Positions 8,641-19,400 of a DNA stretch of 64,000 nt are shown piece after piece. Position numbers and translations under genes: made by a program. Numbering within the stretch: position 1 is the stretch's first letter; each line of letters begins with the position of its first letter. This DNA comes from Solibacillus sp. FSL H8-0538 (lineage in GTDB: Bacteria > Bacillota > Bacilli > Bacillales_A > Planococcaceae), in the NCBI RefSeq assembly GCF_038003525.1, contig NZ_JBBOPI010000001.1, positions 549,001 through 613,000 of the forward strand, in the 5' to 3' direction. The notes under the pieces were generated by a model that was not told the DNA's origin, made no database searches, and saw only the letters and a list, made by a program, of their open reading frames with translations.

Positions 8641-10950
8641 ATGAGTACACTACTAATTGTGAACTGGGTGTTTTTCATTGCAGTATTACTGTACGGCGGG
8701 GGGTTATTTGTATACTTACTAAAAACACGATATGAATTCGTTATGCTGGGAAGAAAAGAAGAATTCGATTCGAAAATACAAGAACGTGTTGCCGATATCG
8801 TCGAAAAAGTTTTCGGACAGAAAAAGTTATTGAAGGATAAGAAAAGTGGGTTAATCCACGTCATGTTCTTTTATGGTTTCTTAATGGTTCAGTTAGGGGC
8901 GATTGATTTAATTTGGAAAGGGCTTGCACCTGAATCGCACTTACCATTAGGACCATTTTATGAATTCTTCACATTCTTTGAAGAAATCGTTGCATTAGTT
9001 ATTTTAGTAGCGGTTGTTTGGGCATTCCACAGACGTTACGTTGAAAAACTAGTTCGCTTAAAACGTGGCTGGAAAAACGGCTTAGTCTTAATCTTTATTG
9101 GTGGTTTAATGGTTTCAACATTAATCGGAAACGGTATGGGTCTAATCTGGCATGGACATGGCTTTACTGGTTCGGAGCCAGTAGCATCGAGTATCGCTGC
9201 TATTTTTGGCTTCCTAACGCCAACTGCCGCAACTGTTGTTTTCTACATGATGTGGTGGGTGCATTTATTAATCCTTTTAACATTCTTAGTTTACGTACCA
9301 CAATCAAAGCATTTCCACTTAATCGCAAGTATTGTCAACGTAGCATTCAACCGTTTAGATCGCAAAGGAACACTACGTCCAATCGACTTTACTGCACTTG
9401 AAGAGGCAGAAGACGAAGCGGATATGCCAGCACTAGGGGTAGGCAAAATTCAAGACTTCACACATAAGCAATTAATCGACCTTTACGCATGTGTTGAATG
9501 TGGTCGTTGTACAAATATGTGTCCAGCAACAGGTACAGGTAAAATGCTATCACCAATGGATTTAATCGTAAAATTACGTGACCATTTAACATTTACAGGT
9601 GCTGTTGTAACGAAACAAAAGCCTTGGGTACCTTTCTCATTCTTTGCGAAAACGCAAGGAAACCAGTTAGCGATGGCAGCTGGAGCTGAAGGTGCAGTAA
9701 TCGAGGACGTTTATAGCCCATCATTAATCGGAGACATCATTACAGAAGAAGAAATCTGGGCTTGTACAACTTGCCGTAACTGTGAAGACCAATGTCCAGT
9801 AATGAATGAGCACGTGGATAAAATTATTGACCTTCGCCGTTATTTAACGATGACAGAAGGGAAAGTAAATCCAGATGCACAACGCGCGATGACAAATATC
9901 GAGCGTCAAGGAAATCCATGGGGTCTAAACCGTAAAGAAAAAGAAAACTGGCGTGACATTGATCCATCAATCTCTATTCCAACAGTGAAAGAACTGAAAA
10001 AATCAGGCGAAGAAATGGACTATTTATTCTGGGTCGGTTCAATGGGTGCGTTCGACAATCGTTCACAAAAAACTGCGCTTGCCTTTGCGAAACTGATGAA
10101 CAAAGCAGGGGTGAAATTTGCGATTCTAGGTAATAAAGAGAAAAACTCTGGCGATACACCGCGTCGTCTAGGAAATGAATTCTTATTCCAAGAGTTAGCA
10201 ACAGGCAATATCGACGAGTTTGAGAAAAACGGCGTAACAAAAATCGTTACAATCGATCCGCATGCATATAATATTTTTAAAAATGAATACCAAGATTTTG
10301 GCTGGAAAGGGGAAGTACTTCACCATACAGAGCTGCTATATGATTTAGTAAATGAAGGTCGCTTAACAATGGATTACCGTGTTGAGGAAACAATCGTCTT
10401 CCATGACTCATGTTACCTTGGTCGTTACAATGATGTATATGATCCACCGCGCGAGTTACTAAAAGGTATTCCAGGCGTGAAGCTTGTTGAAATGGAACGT
10501 AACCGCGAATCCGCTATGTGTTGTGGTGCAGGTGGTGGTTTAATGTGGATGGAAGAACATGTTGGAAACCGCATTAATGTTGCACGGACAGAGCAAGCAT
10601 TAGCAACGGAAGCATCGGTTATTTCTTCAGGTTGTCCTTATTGCTTAACGATGCTACAAGATGGTACGAAAGCGAAGGAAGTCGAAGAGCAAATCGGTAC
10701 GTACGATATCGCAGAGCTATTAGAGCGTGCTGTATTTGGTAATGGCTCACCTACGGAAGAGGAGGTCGCTGAGGAATTGGTTGAGGAAGTCACAGAAGTG
10801 TTAGCGGAAGCTGCAGTTGTTGCACAGGACGTTTCGGCTGGCGTACAAGAAACAAATGTGGATGCGAAACAAAAACAAGTCGCGGCTGAAGAAATTGTAG
10901 CTGAAACAATGGTAACTGAGCCAAAATCCGTAGAAGAACCTATTATTTAA
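8641..10950 (+). CDS. fadF: FadF-type membrane (Fe-S) oxidoreductase for acyl-CoA oxidation
   Basis: A 769-residue protein thought to pass electrons from acyl-CoA dehydrogenases/ETF to the quinone pool. Five or so N-terminal membrane segments (residues ~5-240) resemble the NarI/HdrE cytochrome module. Then come two 4Fe-4S clusters (CVECGRCTNMCP near residue 284 and CTTCRNCEDQCP near 376) and two CCG domains (HDSCYLGRYND near 588; ESAMCCGAGGG near 626 with SGCPYC near 663). ATG 8641 follows GGGGGAGAAAAG. In B. subtilis the orthologue (ywjF) also lies near acdA and rpoE. The last ~70 residues are a Glu/Val/Ala-rich tail that looks dispensable. Role from family knowledge; location in the membrane from sequence. 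Confidence 0.88.
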   Translation: MSTLLIVNWVFFIAVLLYGGGLFVYLLKTRYEFVMLGRKEEFDSKIQERVADIVEKVFGQKKLLKDKKSGLIHVMFFYGFLMVQLGAIDLIWKGLAPESHLPLGPFYEFFTFFEEIVALVILVAVVWAFHRRYVEKLVRLKRGWKNGLVLIFIGGLMVSTLIGNGMGLIWHGHGFTGSEPVASSIAAIFGFLTPTAATVVFYMMWWVHLLILLTFLVYVPQSKHFHLIASIVNVAFNRLDRKGTLRPIDFTALEEAEDEADMPALGVGKIQDFTHKQLIDLYACVECGRCTNMCPATGTGKMLSPMDLIVKLRDHLTFTGAVVTKQKPWVPFSFFAKTQGNQLAMAAGAEGAVIEDVYSPSLIGDIITEEEIWACTTCRNCEDQCPVMNEHVDKIIDLRRYLTMTEGKVNPDAQRAMTNIERQGNPWGLNRKEKENWRDIDPSISIPTVKELKKSGEEMDYLFWVGSMGAFDNRSQKTALAFAKLMNKAGVKFAILGNKEKNSGDTPRRLGNEFLFQELATGNIDEFEKNGVTKIVTIDPHAYNIFKNEYQDFGWKGEVLHHTELLYDLVNEGRLTMDYRVEETIVFHDSCYLGRYNDVYDPPRELLKGIPGVKLVEMERNRESAMCCGAGGGLMWMEEHVGNRINVARTEQALATEASVISSGCPYCLTMLQDGTKAKEVEEQIGTYDIAELLERAVFGNGSPTEEEVAEELVEEVTEVLAEAAVVAQDVSAGVQETNVDAKQKQVAAEEIVAETMVTEPKSVEEPII

Positions 10951-11032
10951 GGGGAAAAAGAAAATTGTTGATTATATTCAAGTAATTAAATTGCGAAAAT
11001 TTAAAATATTTTGTACAATTTCATTAACAAAG

Positions 11033-11061
11033 AAATGGGAGTTTACTAGACTCCCATTTTT
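11033..11061 (+). terminator. rho-independent terminator after fadF
   Basis: A perfect 10-bp stem (11033-11042 with 11050-11059), a 7-base loop and a T-run end the fadF transcript. Confidence 0.8.
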
Positions 11062-11074
11062 CGTACGCTTTCAT

Positions 11075-11088
11075 TGAGCGAGCGTTCA
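11075..11088. promoter_or_regulatory. FadR-like palindrome upstream of the thiolase operon
   Basis: TGAGCGAGCGTTCA shares the TGA...TCA frame and spacing with the site in the fadF promoter (8494-8507). It sits right after the fadF terminator and before repeat C1, where the promoter of the mmgA-acdA operon would be expected. No good -35/-10 pair could be fixed. Confidence 0.4.
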
Positions 11089-11130
11089 GTCGATTTTGAA
11101 TTTCGTAAGAAAATAGTAACAATTTTTATA

Positions 11131-11230
11131 TGTCTAGGCATTCGCGCGACATCCTCGAGGTCGCTTTAACTCCGCAAGCACACTTGTCAGGAGTCTCCAG
11201 CGCTTGTCGGGTGTAAACGGACGGGAATGC
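11131..11230. repeat. interspersed repeat family C, copy C1
   Basis: It starts AGGCATTCGCGCGACATCC, followed by TCGAGGTCGCTTTAACTCC, and ends GGGAATGCAC. Copies C2 (48181) and C3 (55064) carry the same parts in reverse orientation. It separates the putative operator from the mmgA start codon. Confidence 0.7.
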
Positions 11231-11254
11231 ACTTTTCCTAAAGGGGTGGGATGA

Positions 11255-12454
11255 TTGACAAAAACGGTGATTATAGACGGGGCAAGAACTGCTTTTGGAA
11301 AGTTTGGCGGCGCACTAGCAACATTAACAGCAAGTGATTTAGGTGGATTAGCGATCAAGGCTGCACTTGAAAAATCAAATGTTCCAGCAGAAACGATTGA
11401 TGAAGTAATCATGGGAACAGTTTTGCAGGCAGGGCAAGGACAAATTCCTTCAAGACAAGCGGCGGCAAAAGCAGGTATTCCGTGGAGCGTAAAAACGGAA
11501 ACAATCAATAAAGTATGCGCTTCGGGTATGCGAAGTGTCACACTTGCAGATCAGCTTATTCGTTTAGGGGACGAGGAAGTGGTAGTAGCAGGCGGCATGG
11601 AATCGATGTCGAATGCACCGTACTATTTGCCAAAGGGGCGTTTTGGTTTACGGATGGGTGATGCACAAATCGTTGACGGAATGGTTTATGACGGACTATC
11701 GTGCTCGTTTGATCCGAATCATGTACATATGGGCTCATACGGCAACTCGACAGCCGATGAATTTCATATTACGCGCGAGCAGCAAGATGCATGGGCTGTG
11801 CGTAGCCACGAACGTGCACTGCAAGCCATCCAAACAGGCAAGTTTGCCGAGGAAATTATACCGGTTGAAATACCTCAACGAAAAGGCGAGTCAGTTTCTG
11901 TAACTGAGGATGAAGCACCGCGAGTAGGCACAACCTTGCAAACGCTTGCAGGACTAAAATCAGCGTTTAGTAAAGAAGGTACAATTACAGCGGGCAACGC
12001 ACCTGGGATTAATGACGGCGCTTGTGCACTGGTACTCATGAGTGAGGAGCGCGCGGCAAAGGAAAATCGCACACCACTTGCGATGATTATAGGGCATGCA
12101 GAAATTGCGATAGAGCCAAAAGATTTCCCGCAAACGCCAGGGTTAGTAATTAATACACTACTCGAAAAAACAGGGAAATTACTACCGGATATTGACTTAA
12201 TTGAAATAAACGAAGCATTTGCAGCCGTAGCACTTGTGAGCAATCAACTAGCTGGACTCGACCCAGAAAAAGTGAATGTTAACGGTGGAGCAGTAGCGCT
12301 AGGCCATCCAATTGGGGCGAGCGGGGCACGAATTATTTTAACGCTTGCTTACGAATTAAAAAGACGTGGTGGTGGTCTTGGTATTGCGGCGATTTGCTCA
12401 GGTGGCGGTCAAGGGGATGCCGTGTTAATCGAAGTACCAAAACAGGGGGAGTAA
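11255..12454 (+). CDS. mmgA: acetyl-CoA C-acetyltransferase (thiolase)
   Basis: A 399-residue thiolase cleaving or forming acetoacetyl-CoA / 3-ketoacyl-CoA. The nucleophile is in [11 protein letters not shown] (Cys ~89). The NEAFAA motif, the [17 protein letters not shown] block (His) and the closing [10 protein letters not shown] (Cys) are all present. The TTG at 11255 follows AAAGGGGTGGGATGA; an overlapping ATG two bases earlier is out of frame. First gene of a tight operon (mmgA-mmgB-mmgC-like-acdA-tetR) that supplies the steps of short-chain fatty-acid or branched-chain acyl-CoA degradation. Confidence 0.92.
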   Translation: MTKTVIIDGARTAFGKFGGALATLTASDLGGLAIKAALEKSNVPAETIDEVIMGTVLQAGQGQIPSRQAAAKAGIPWSVKTETINKVCASGMRSVTLADQLIRLGDEEVVVAGGMESMSNAPYYLPKGRFGLRMGDAQIVDGMVYDGLSCSFDPNHVHMGSYGNSTADEFHITREQQDAWAVRSHERALQAIQTGKFAEEIIPVEIPQRKGESVSVTEDEAPRVGTTLQTLAGLKSAFSKEGTITAGNAPGINDGACALVLMSEERAAKENRTPLAMIIGHAEIAIEPKDFPQTPGLVINTLLEKTGKLLPDIDLIEINEAFAAVALVSNQLAGLDPEKVNVNGGAVALGHPIGASGARIILTLAYELKRRGGGLGIAAICSGGGQGDAVLIEVPKQGE

Positions 12455-12459
12455 GAGAA

Positions 12460-13311
12460 ATGACAATTCAAACGGTAATGGTAATTGGTGCTGGGCAAAT
12501 GGGGTCTGGCATCGCACAAGTTTATGCACAAGCAGGCTTTAACGTTGTATTGAATGATATGAAGCAGGAATTTCTCGAACGCGGCTTAGGTGTTATTTCA
12601 AAAAACTTAACGCGCGATGTGGAAAAGGGACGTAAAACTGAAGATGACAAACTAGCGATTTTAGAACGCATTTCGTTGTCATTAGCGCTTCGAGATGCAG
12701 CAAATGCGGACATTATTATTGAAGCCGCTGTTGAAAACATGGATATTAAGCAGTCTATCTTCAAACAGTTAGATGACATTGCACCTGCACACGCAATTTT
12801 AGCAACGAATACATCGAGCTTACCAATTACAGAAATTGCGGCAGTGACAAAACGTCCAGCCCAAGTAATTGGCATGCACTTTATGAATCCCGTTCCTGTT
12901 ATGAAGCTCGTTGAAATTATTCGCGGCCTTGCGACAACGGATGAAGTTTATAAAGCGGTAGAACATATGACACGCAAGCTAGATAAAACACCGGTTGAAG
13001 TAAATGACTTTCCAGGCTTTGTTTCGAACCGTATTTTACTGCCGATGATCAATGAAGCGATTTACACGCTGTATGAAGGTGTGGCATCAAAAGAAGCAAT
13101 TGATGATGTGATGAAGTTGGGGATGAATCATCCCATGGGCCCACTAACACTTGCGGATTTCATCGGCTTAGATACGTGTTTATCGATTATGGAAATCTTG
13201 CATGAAGGTTTGGGCGATAGTAAATACCGCCCGTGTCCGTTACTTCGCAAATATGTGGCAGCTGGCTGGTTAGGTAAAAAATCAGGACGCGGCTTCTACG
13301 TTTACGAATAG
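12460..13311 (+). CDS. mmgB: 3-hydroxybutyryl-CoA dehydrogenase
   Basis: A 283-residue NAD-dependent 3-hydroxyacyl-CoA dehydrogenase. The Rossmann motif is [14 protein letters not shown] at residues ~8-20. The catalytic region contains [11 protein letters not shown] and [18 protein letters not shown] (His of the His-Glu pair), then the [17 protein letters not shown] segment and the C-terminal helical domain. ATG 12460 is 5 bases after the mmgA stop, with GGGGGAG overlapping the end of mmgA. The product feeds thiolase directly upstream. Confidence 0.92.
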   Translation: MTIQTVMVIGAGQMGSGIAQVYAQAGFNVVLNDMKQEFLERGLGVISKNLTRDVEKGRKTEDDKLAILERISLSLALRDAANADIIIEAAVENMDIKQSIFKQLDDIAPAHAILATNTSSLPITEIAAVTKRPAQVIGMHFMNPVPVMKLVEIIRGLATTDEVYKAVEHMTRKLDKTPVEVNDFPGFVSNRILLPMINEAIYTLYEGVASKEAIDDVMKLGMNHPMGPLTLADFIGLDTCLSIMEILHEGLGDSKYRPCPLLRKYVAAGWLGKKSGRGFYVYE

Positions 13312-13323
13312 GGGGCGATTGAT

Positions 13324-14460
13324 GTGCATTTACAGTTTACAGCCGAGCAATTAATGCTGCGTACGATGGTGCGAGATTTTGCAAAAGCAGAAATAGAACC
13401 ATTCATCCCCCAAATGGAAGTGGGTGCTTTCCCAAAGGACATTGTCACGAAAATGGGCGAACTCGGTTTAATGGGCATTACAGCACCAGTATCTTTAGGT
13501 GGAGCTGACATGGATTTTACTTCGTATATTATTGCAATCCATGAATTATCAAAGGTTAGTGCCGTCATGGGGGTCATTTTATCCGTACACACTTCAGTAG
13601 GTACCAATCCAATTTTGTATTTCGGCAGTGATGCGCAGAAGAAAAAATATGTGCCGAAGCTTGCTAGGGGTGAATATTTAGGTGCATTTTGCTTAACGGA
13701 ACCAGCTGCGGGCAGTGATGCAGGCTCATTAAAAACACGTGCCGTCAAAAAAGGGGATCATTACGTATTAAACGGCTCTAAAGTGTTTATTACAAATGGC
13801 GGTGAGGCAGATGTGTATATCGTTTTTGCTTCCACAAATCCAGACAATCGCTCACATGGTATTTCGGCGTTTATCGTTGAAAAAGAGACACCTGGATTCA
13901 TCGTTGGCAAAGATGAGCGCAAAATGGGCTTACACGGCTCGCGCACCGTTCAGCTGACTTTTGAAAATATGATTGTACCAACCGAGAATCTACTTGGCGA
14001 AGAAGGTGAAGGCTTTAAAATTGCACTCGCTAATTTAGATGTCGGTCGGATTGGCATTGCTGCACAAAGTCTTGGTATTGCCGAAGCAGCACTTGAAGCG
14101 GCAACGGATTATGCAAAACAGCGCGTCCAGTTTGGAAAACCGATTGCCGAGCAGCAGGGGGTGGGGTTTAAGCTGGCAGATATGGCAACAAGTATTGAAG
14201 CGGCAAAACTACTCGTTTACCGGGCAGCCGACCTTCGTGCACAAGGACTCCCGTGCGGCAAAGAAGCGGCGATGGCTAAGTTATTTGCTTCAAAAACGGC
14301 CGTGCAAACCGCTATTGACGCGGTACAAATTTTCGGTGGCTATGGCTACACAGAGGACTATCCCGTCGAGCGTTATTTCCGTGATGCGAAAGTGACGGAA
14401 ATTTACGAGGGCACAAGTGAAATTCAACGCATTGTCATTAGTAAGCATTTACTAAGCTAG
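13324..14460 (+). CDS. mmgC: acyl-CoA dehydrogenase (MmgC-like)
   Basis: A 378-residue FAD-dependent short-chain acyl-CoA dehydrogenase. It has FCLTEPAAGSDAGSL and VFITNGGEAD signatures in the FAD/substrate region, an [14 protein letters not shown] segment, GGYGYTEDYPVERYFRDAK, and the catalytic glutamate in IYEGTSEIQR. The GTG start follows GGGGGCGATTGAT. It is 12 bases from mmgB and about 60 from a second, paralogous dehydrogenase. Substrate (butyryl-, isobutyryl- or 2-methylbutyryl-CoA) is not resolvable by eye. Confidence 0.88.
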   Translation: MHLQFTAEQLMLRTMVRDFAKAEIEPFIPQMEVGAFPKDIVTKMGELGLMGITAPVSLGGADMDFTSYIIAIHELSKVSAVMGVILSVHTSVGTNPILYFGSDAQKKKYVPKLARGEYLGAFCLTEPAAGSDAGSLKTRAVKKGDHYVLNGSKVFITNGGEADVYIVFASTNPDNRSHGISAFIVEKETPGFIVGKDERKMGLHGSRTVQLTFENMIVPTENLLGEEGEGFKIALANLDVGRIGIAAQSLGIAEAALEAATDYAKQRVQFGKPIAEQQGVGFKLADMATSIEAAKLLVYRAADLRAQGLPCGKEAAMAKLFASKTAVQTAIDAVQIFGGYGYTEDYPVERYFRDAKVTEIYEGTSEIQRIVISKHLLS

Positions 14461-14521
14461 TTTTATTCGACATTCTACCGTCTTACAAATATAGATTCAT
14501 AAAACAAAGGGGAATTTGACA

Positions 14522-15658
14522 ATGAACTTTCAACTATCAGATGAGCATGAGCAATTACGTGAAATGATTCGTGATTTTGCACTAAATGAAGTAGCGCCAA
14601 CAGCAGAAGAACGCGATGAAAATGAACATTTCGACCGCGCGATTTTTGATAAAATGGCGGAGCTGGGTTTAACAGGTATTCCGTGGCCAGAAGAGTACGG
14701 CGGCGCAGGCTTTGATTATCTTGCATACTGTATAGCGGTGGAAGAATTATCCCGCGTATGTGCATCTACAGGGGTAACGTTATCAGCCCATACATCACTT
14801 GCAGGTTGGCCGATTTATAAATACGGTAATGAAGAGCAAAAACAAAAATATCTTCGTCCTATGGCAGAAGGTAAAAAAATTGGTGCTTACGGCTTAACAG
14901 AGCCAGGTGCAGGTTCTGATGCTGGCGGCATGCGCACATATGCAGTAAAAGACGGTGACGACTATGTACTTAACGGCTCGAAAATTTTCATCACAAACGG
15001 TGGGGTTGCGGATATTTATGTTGTGTTCGCAGTAACAAATCCGGAAGCGAAAAACCGCACATCAGCATTTATTGTAGAAGCGTCTTCACCAGGTTTCTCA
15101 GTAGGAAAGAAAGAGAGAAAGCTAGGGATTCGTTCATCACCAACAACGGAAATTATTTTCGATAACTGTCGCGTACCAAAAGAAAACTTACTTGGCGAAG
15201 AAGGCGAAGGATTTAAAATCGCAATGAAAACACTTGATGGTGGTCGTAATGGAATTGCTGCGCAAGCAGTAGGTATTGCCCAAGGTGCATTAGATGCAGC
15301 GGTTGACTATGCAAAAGACCGCGTACAATTCGGTAAACCAATCGCAGCAAATCAAGGTGTATCATTCAAATTAGCAGATATGGCAACTCAAATTGAGGCC
15401 GCGCGCCTACTCACATATCAAGCAGCTTGGTTAGAATCAAATGATCTACCATACGGCAAAGCGTCTGCAATGGCAAAATTAATGGCTGGAGATACAGCGA
15501 TGAGTGTAACAACTGAAGCGGTGCAAGTATTCGGTGGTTACGGTTATACAAAGGATTATCCGGTAGAACGCTATATGCGCGATGCCAAAATCACACAAAT
15601 TTATGAAGGTACACAAGAAATACAACGCCTAGTTATTTCGCGTATGCTGACGCAATAA
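14522..15658 (+). CDS. acdA: acyl-CoA dehydrogenase (AcdA-like)
   Basis: A 378-residue acyl-CoA dehydrogenase, clearly paralogous to the gene before it. It has [63 protein letters not shown] and the catalytic Glu in [13 protein letters not shown] 14522 lies 8 bases after AAAGGGGA; an in-frame TTG two codons earlier is too close to that site. In B. subtilis acdA occupies the equivalent place between fadF and rpoE, which supports the name. Its product would hand electrons to ETF and then FadF. Confidence 0.88.
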   Translation: MNFQLSDEHEQLREMIRDFALNEVAPTAEERDENEHFDRAIFDKMAELGLTGIPWPEEYGGAGFDYLAYCIAVEELSRVCASTGVTLSAHTSLAGWPIYKYGNEEQKQKYLRPMAEGKKIGAYGLTEPGAGSDAGGMRTYAVKDGDDYVLNGSKIFITNGGVADIYVVFAVTNPEAKNRTSAFIVEASSPGFSVGKKERKLGIRSSPTTEIIFDNCRVPKENLLGEEGEGFKIAMKTLDGGRNGIAAQAVGIAQGALDAAVDYAKDRVQFGKPIAANQGVSFKLADMATQIEAARLLTYQAAWLESNDLPYGKASAMAKLMAGDTAMSVTTEAVQVFGGYGYTKDYPVERYMRDAKITQIYEGTQEIQRLVISRMLTQ

Positions 15659-15661
15659 TGT

Positions 15662-16303
15662 ATGCCGAACAATAGGGATAGGCTACGGGTTGAAACGTCA
15701 GTAAAAGATGAAAGTCTCATAGAGGTGCGTCGACAGCAAATTGTACGTGCTAGCGTTAAGTTATTTAAAGAAAAAGGCTTTCACCGTACGACAACACGAG
15801 AAATTGCCAAAGCGGCCGGGTTTAGTATCGGGACTTTGTACGAGTATATTCGTACGAAGGAAGACGTACTGTATTTAGTGTGTGATAGCATATTTAATGA
15901 AGTAATGAAGCGCTTATCAAACTTCCCGAAGAGTTCCGGTACAAAGGAAGATCTAACGGAAGCAATCAGGCAATATTTCCTGCTCATTGACAGTATGTTC
16001 GATGAATTTACAATTATGTACCAGGAAACGAAGTCATTGCCAAAAGATGCAATGCATTATGTACTCGACAAAGAGCTCGAAATGGTCGCTATTTTTGAGA
16101 CAATTTTACGTGGTTGTGTGAAATCAGGAGAAATTCAGTTGACAGAGGAAGCCGTTTATTTAGCAGCGAACCATTTAGTTGTACAAGGTCAAAGTTGGGC
16201 ATTCCGTAAATGGGCCATTCAAAAACATTATACAATTGAACAATATATTGAATTGCAAACAACGATGTTTTTACAAGGCATTATCCATTTTCAAAATGAA
16301 TGA
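15662..16303 (+). CDS. TetR-family regulator, likely FadR-type repressor of this cluster
   Basis: A 213-residue one-component regulator. The N-terminal HTH (residues ~25-70) reads RASVKLFKEKGFHRTTTREI and then AAGFSIGTLYEYIRTKEDVL, the standard TetR layout; the C-terminal ~140 residues are the helical ligand-binding/dimer domain. It starts 3 bases after the acdA stop with no clear ribosome site, so translation is probably coupled. Placement at the end of an acyl-CoA operon, and FadR-like palindromes at both upstream promoters, suggest an acyl-CoA-responsive repressor that controls its own operon. That role is inference. Confidence 0.8.
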   Translation: MPNNRDRLRVETSVKDESLIEVRRQQIVRASVKLFKEKGFHRTTTREIAKAAGFSIGTLYEYIRTKEDVLYLVCDSIFNEVMKRLSNFPKSSGTKEDLTEAIRQYFLLIDSMFDEFTIMYQETKSLPKDAMHYVLDKELEMVAIFETILRGCVKSGEIQLTEEAVYLAANHLVVQGQSWAFRKWAIQKHYTIEQYIELQTTMFLQGIIHFQNE

Positions 16304-16307
16304 TTCG

Positions 16308-16363
16308 CACGCCGCATATAGCAACCGTTTAAAACGATGCTTTACGCGGTGTTTTCTTATTAT
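16308..16363 (+). terminator. probable terminator after the tetR gene
   Basis: An imperfect long stem (CGCCGCATATAGCAACCG pairing with CGATGCTTTACGCGGTG across a TTTAAAA loop) is followed by TTTTC. It separates the beta-oxidation operon from icmF. Confidence 0.55.
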
Positions 16364-16428
16364 TTTAGGATAATAAAAAACTTCAGGGTGTTATGTCAAA
16401 ATTAGATAGTTAAAAGGGGAATGTTCAT

Positions 16429-19400
16429 ATGACAAAGGTTGAAGTGTATCGTCCAAAAAATTACGTTCGATTTGTCACGGCATCTAGTTTATTTGACGGT
16501 CATGATGCATCGATTAATATTATGCGCCGGATTTTACAGGCAAGTGGAGTGGAGGTTATTCATTTAGGGCATAATCGCTCTGTAGAAGAGGTTGTCAATG
16601 CAGCCATTCAAGAAGATGCGCAAGGGATTGCCATTTCCTCTTATCAAGGGGGGCATATGGAGTATTTTAAATATATGCATGATCTACTGAAAGAAAAAGG
16701 TGCCCCTCATATTAAAATTTACGGCGGTGGAGGTGGAGTAATCTTACCGCGTGAAATAAAAGAGCTGCATGATTATGGGGTTGCAGGTATTTACTCGCCA
16801 GAAGATGGGCGCCAACTTGGACTACAAGGGATGATTAATAAAAATATTGAAGGAACGGATTTTTCAACGCTACGTGGTGGATACATCGAACTGCTGGAGC
16901 AGCTTACAACAGACACGCCTGAAATTTTAGCGAATTTAATTACAGCAGCTGAGGCTGGAGAATTAGACGTAAAACAACAACTAATTGAATCAGCGCGCTC
17001 AAAATCAAAAAATACACCGGTGCTCGGCGTTACAGGAACAGGTGGCGCAGGAAAATCCTCGTTAACAGATGAGCTCATTCGTCGTTTTTTACAGGAATTC
17101 CCGGACAAGAGAATTGCGATTTTATCAGTAGATCCGACGAAACAAAAAACGGGCGGGGCGCTACTTGGTGACCGTATTCGCATGAATGCCATTTTTGATC
17201 AACGTATATATATGAGAAGTTTGGCGACACGTGGCTCTCGTACGGAATTGTCTGCGTCTATTGGGGACGTGCTTGATGTTGTAAAAGTAGCTGGTTTTGA
17301 TTTAATCTTAGTAGAAACGAGCGGGATTGGGCAAGGAGACGCTGAAATTACAAACTACACGGACCTTTCCATGTACGTGATGACGAGTGAATTCGGTGCG
17401 CCGACACAGCTTGAAAAAATCGACATGATTGATTATGCAGATCTTATTGCGATTAATAAATTCGAACGAAAAGGCTCTGAGGATGCGCTACGCCAAGTAC
17501 AAAAGCAGTACCAGCGTTCACATGAATTATGGAATGAACAACTGGATACAATGCCAGTTTACGGGACAATCGCGAGTCAATTTAATGACAAAGGAACGAA
17601 TGCACTTTTTGCCGCACTTGTGGCGAAAATTAATGAAAAGTTCGGCTTTAACTGGAAAACAGCTTACGAGCAGTTTGCGAAAACGCAAAAGCAGGACGTG
17701 ATCATTCCAAATGACCGCCGTTATTATTTACGTGAGATTACGGAAACTGTGCGCGGCTATCATAAAAAAGCACAAGATCAAGCAATGCTTGCGACCAAAC
17801 TGTATCAGCTAGAAGGTACGAAGAGGATGCTTCAGCTTTCTGAAACGGCTCTTCTAGCATCAATTGATTCCCTTATAGAAAGTGTACAGCAAGAACTATC
17901 GGCTGAGTCGAAGCAGGTTTTAGCGAACTGGAATGCACTAAAAGAAGCGTATGCAGGAGACGAACTTGTAACGAAAGTTCGTGATAAGGAGATTCGTACA
18001 ATTTTAACGTCAACGTCTTTATCGGGTATAAAAATTCCAAAAGTCGCTCTCCCAAAATTTAAAGATTACGGTGAAATTTTGCGCTGGGTATACGCAGAAA
18101 ATGTACCGGGGGAGTTCCCTTATACGGCAGGTGTATTTCCGTTTAAGCGTGAGGGTGAGGATCCAAAGCGCCAATTTGCAGGAGAGGGAACACCAGAACG
18201 AACGAATAAACGCTTCCATTATTTATCAAAGGATGATGATGCGAAACGTTTATCTACAGCGTTTGACTCGGTAACTCTATACGGTGAGGACCCACATACA
18301 CGTCCGGATATTTACGGCAAGGTTGGGGAATCTGGCGTTAGCATTTGTACGCTGACTGATATGAAAAAGCTTTATGATGGCTTTGATTTATGTGCGCCAT
18401 CCACGTCGGTTTCCATGACAATTAACGGCCCAGCGCCAATTATTTTAGCGATGTTTATGAACACAGCAATTGATCAGCAAGTTCGTCTACGTGAGGAACA
18501 GCTGAATCGCAACTTAACTATAGAGGAATTTACAGAAACACGCGAAAAAACACTTCAAGTCGTGCGCGGTACAGTTCAGGCAGATATTTTAAAAGAAGAT
18601 CAAGGGCAAAATACGTGTATTTTCTCCACAGAATTTGCGCTACGCATGATGGGCGATATTCAGCAGTATTTCATTGATCACAAGGTGCGAAATTATTATT
18701 CTGTATCCATTTCGGGGTATCATATTGCTGAAGCAGGTGCAAATCCGATTTCACAGCTTGCCTTTACGCTTGCAAATGGCTTTACGTATGTAGAGTACTA
18801 TTTAAGCCGCGGAATGCATATTGATGACTTTGCGCCAAACCTGAGCTTTTTCTTCTCGAACGGCCTTGATCCTGAGTACACAGTTATCGGGCGTGTTGCT
18901 CGCCGCATCTGGTCGGTTGTGATGCGGAATAAATACGGAGCGAATGAGCGTTCCCAAAAGTTGAAATATCATGTACAAACGTCTGGACGTAGCTTGCACG
19001 CTCAGGAAATTGATTTCAATGATATTCGCACAACACTTCAGGCACTTATGGCGCTTCATGATAATTGTAATTCGCTTCATACAAATGCATACGATGAGGC
19101 GATTACAACACCGACAGAGGAATCTGTCCGTCGTGCAATGGCGATTCAAATGATTATTACAAAGGAACATGGTCTTACAAAAAATGAAAATCCGCTACAA
19201 GGTGCTTTCATCAATGAAGAGCTGACAGATTTAGTAGAAGCTGCTGTTTTAGAGGAGTTTGACCGCATTAATGATCGTGGCGGTGTGCTCGGAGCGATGG
19301 AAACACAGTACCAGCGTGGTAAAATCCAAGAAGAATCGATGTACTATGAACATTTAAAGCATTCAGGGGAACTTCCGATTATTGGAGTAAACACGTATTT

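Noticed and set aside
14522-14528. TTG at 14516 as the acdA start
   Set aside because: Only 2 bases from the ribosome site; the ATG at 14522 is spaced normally.
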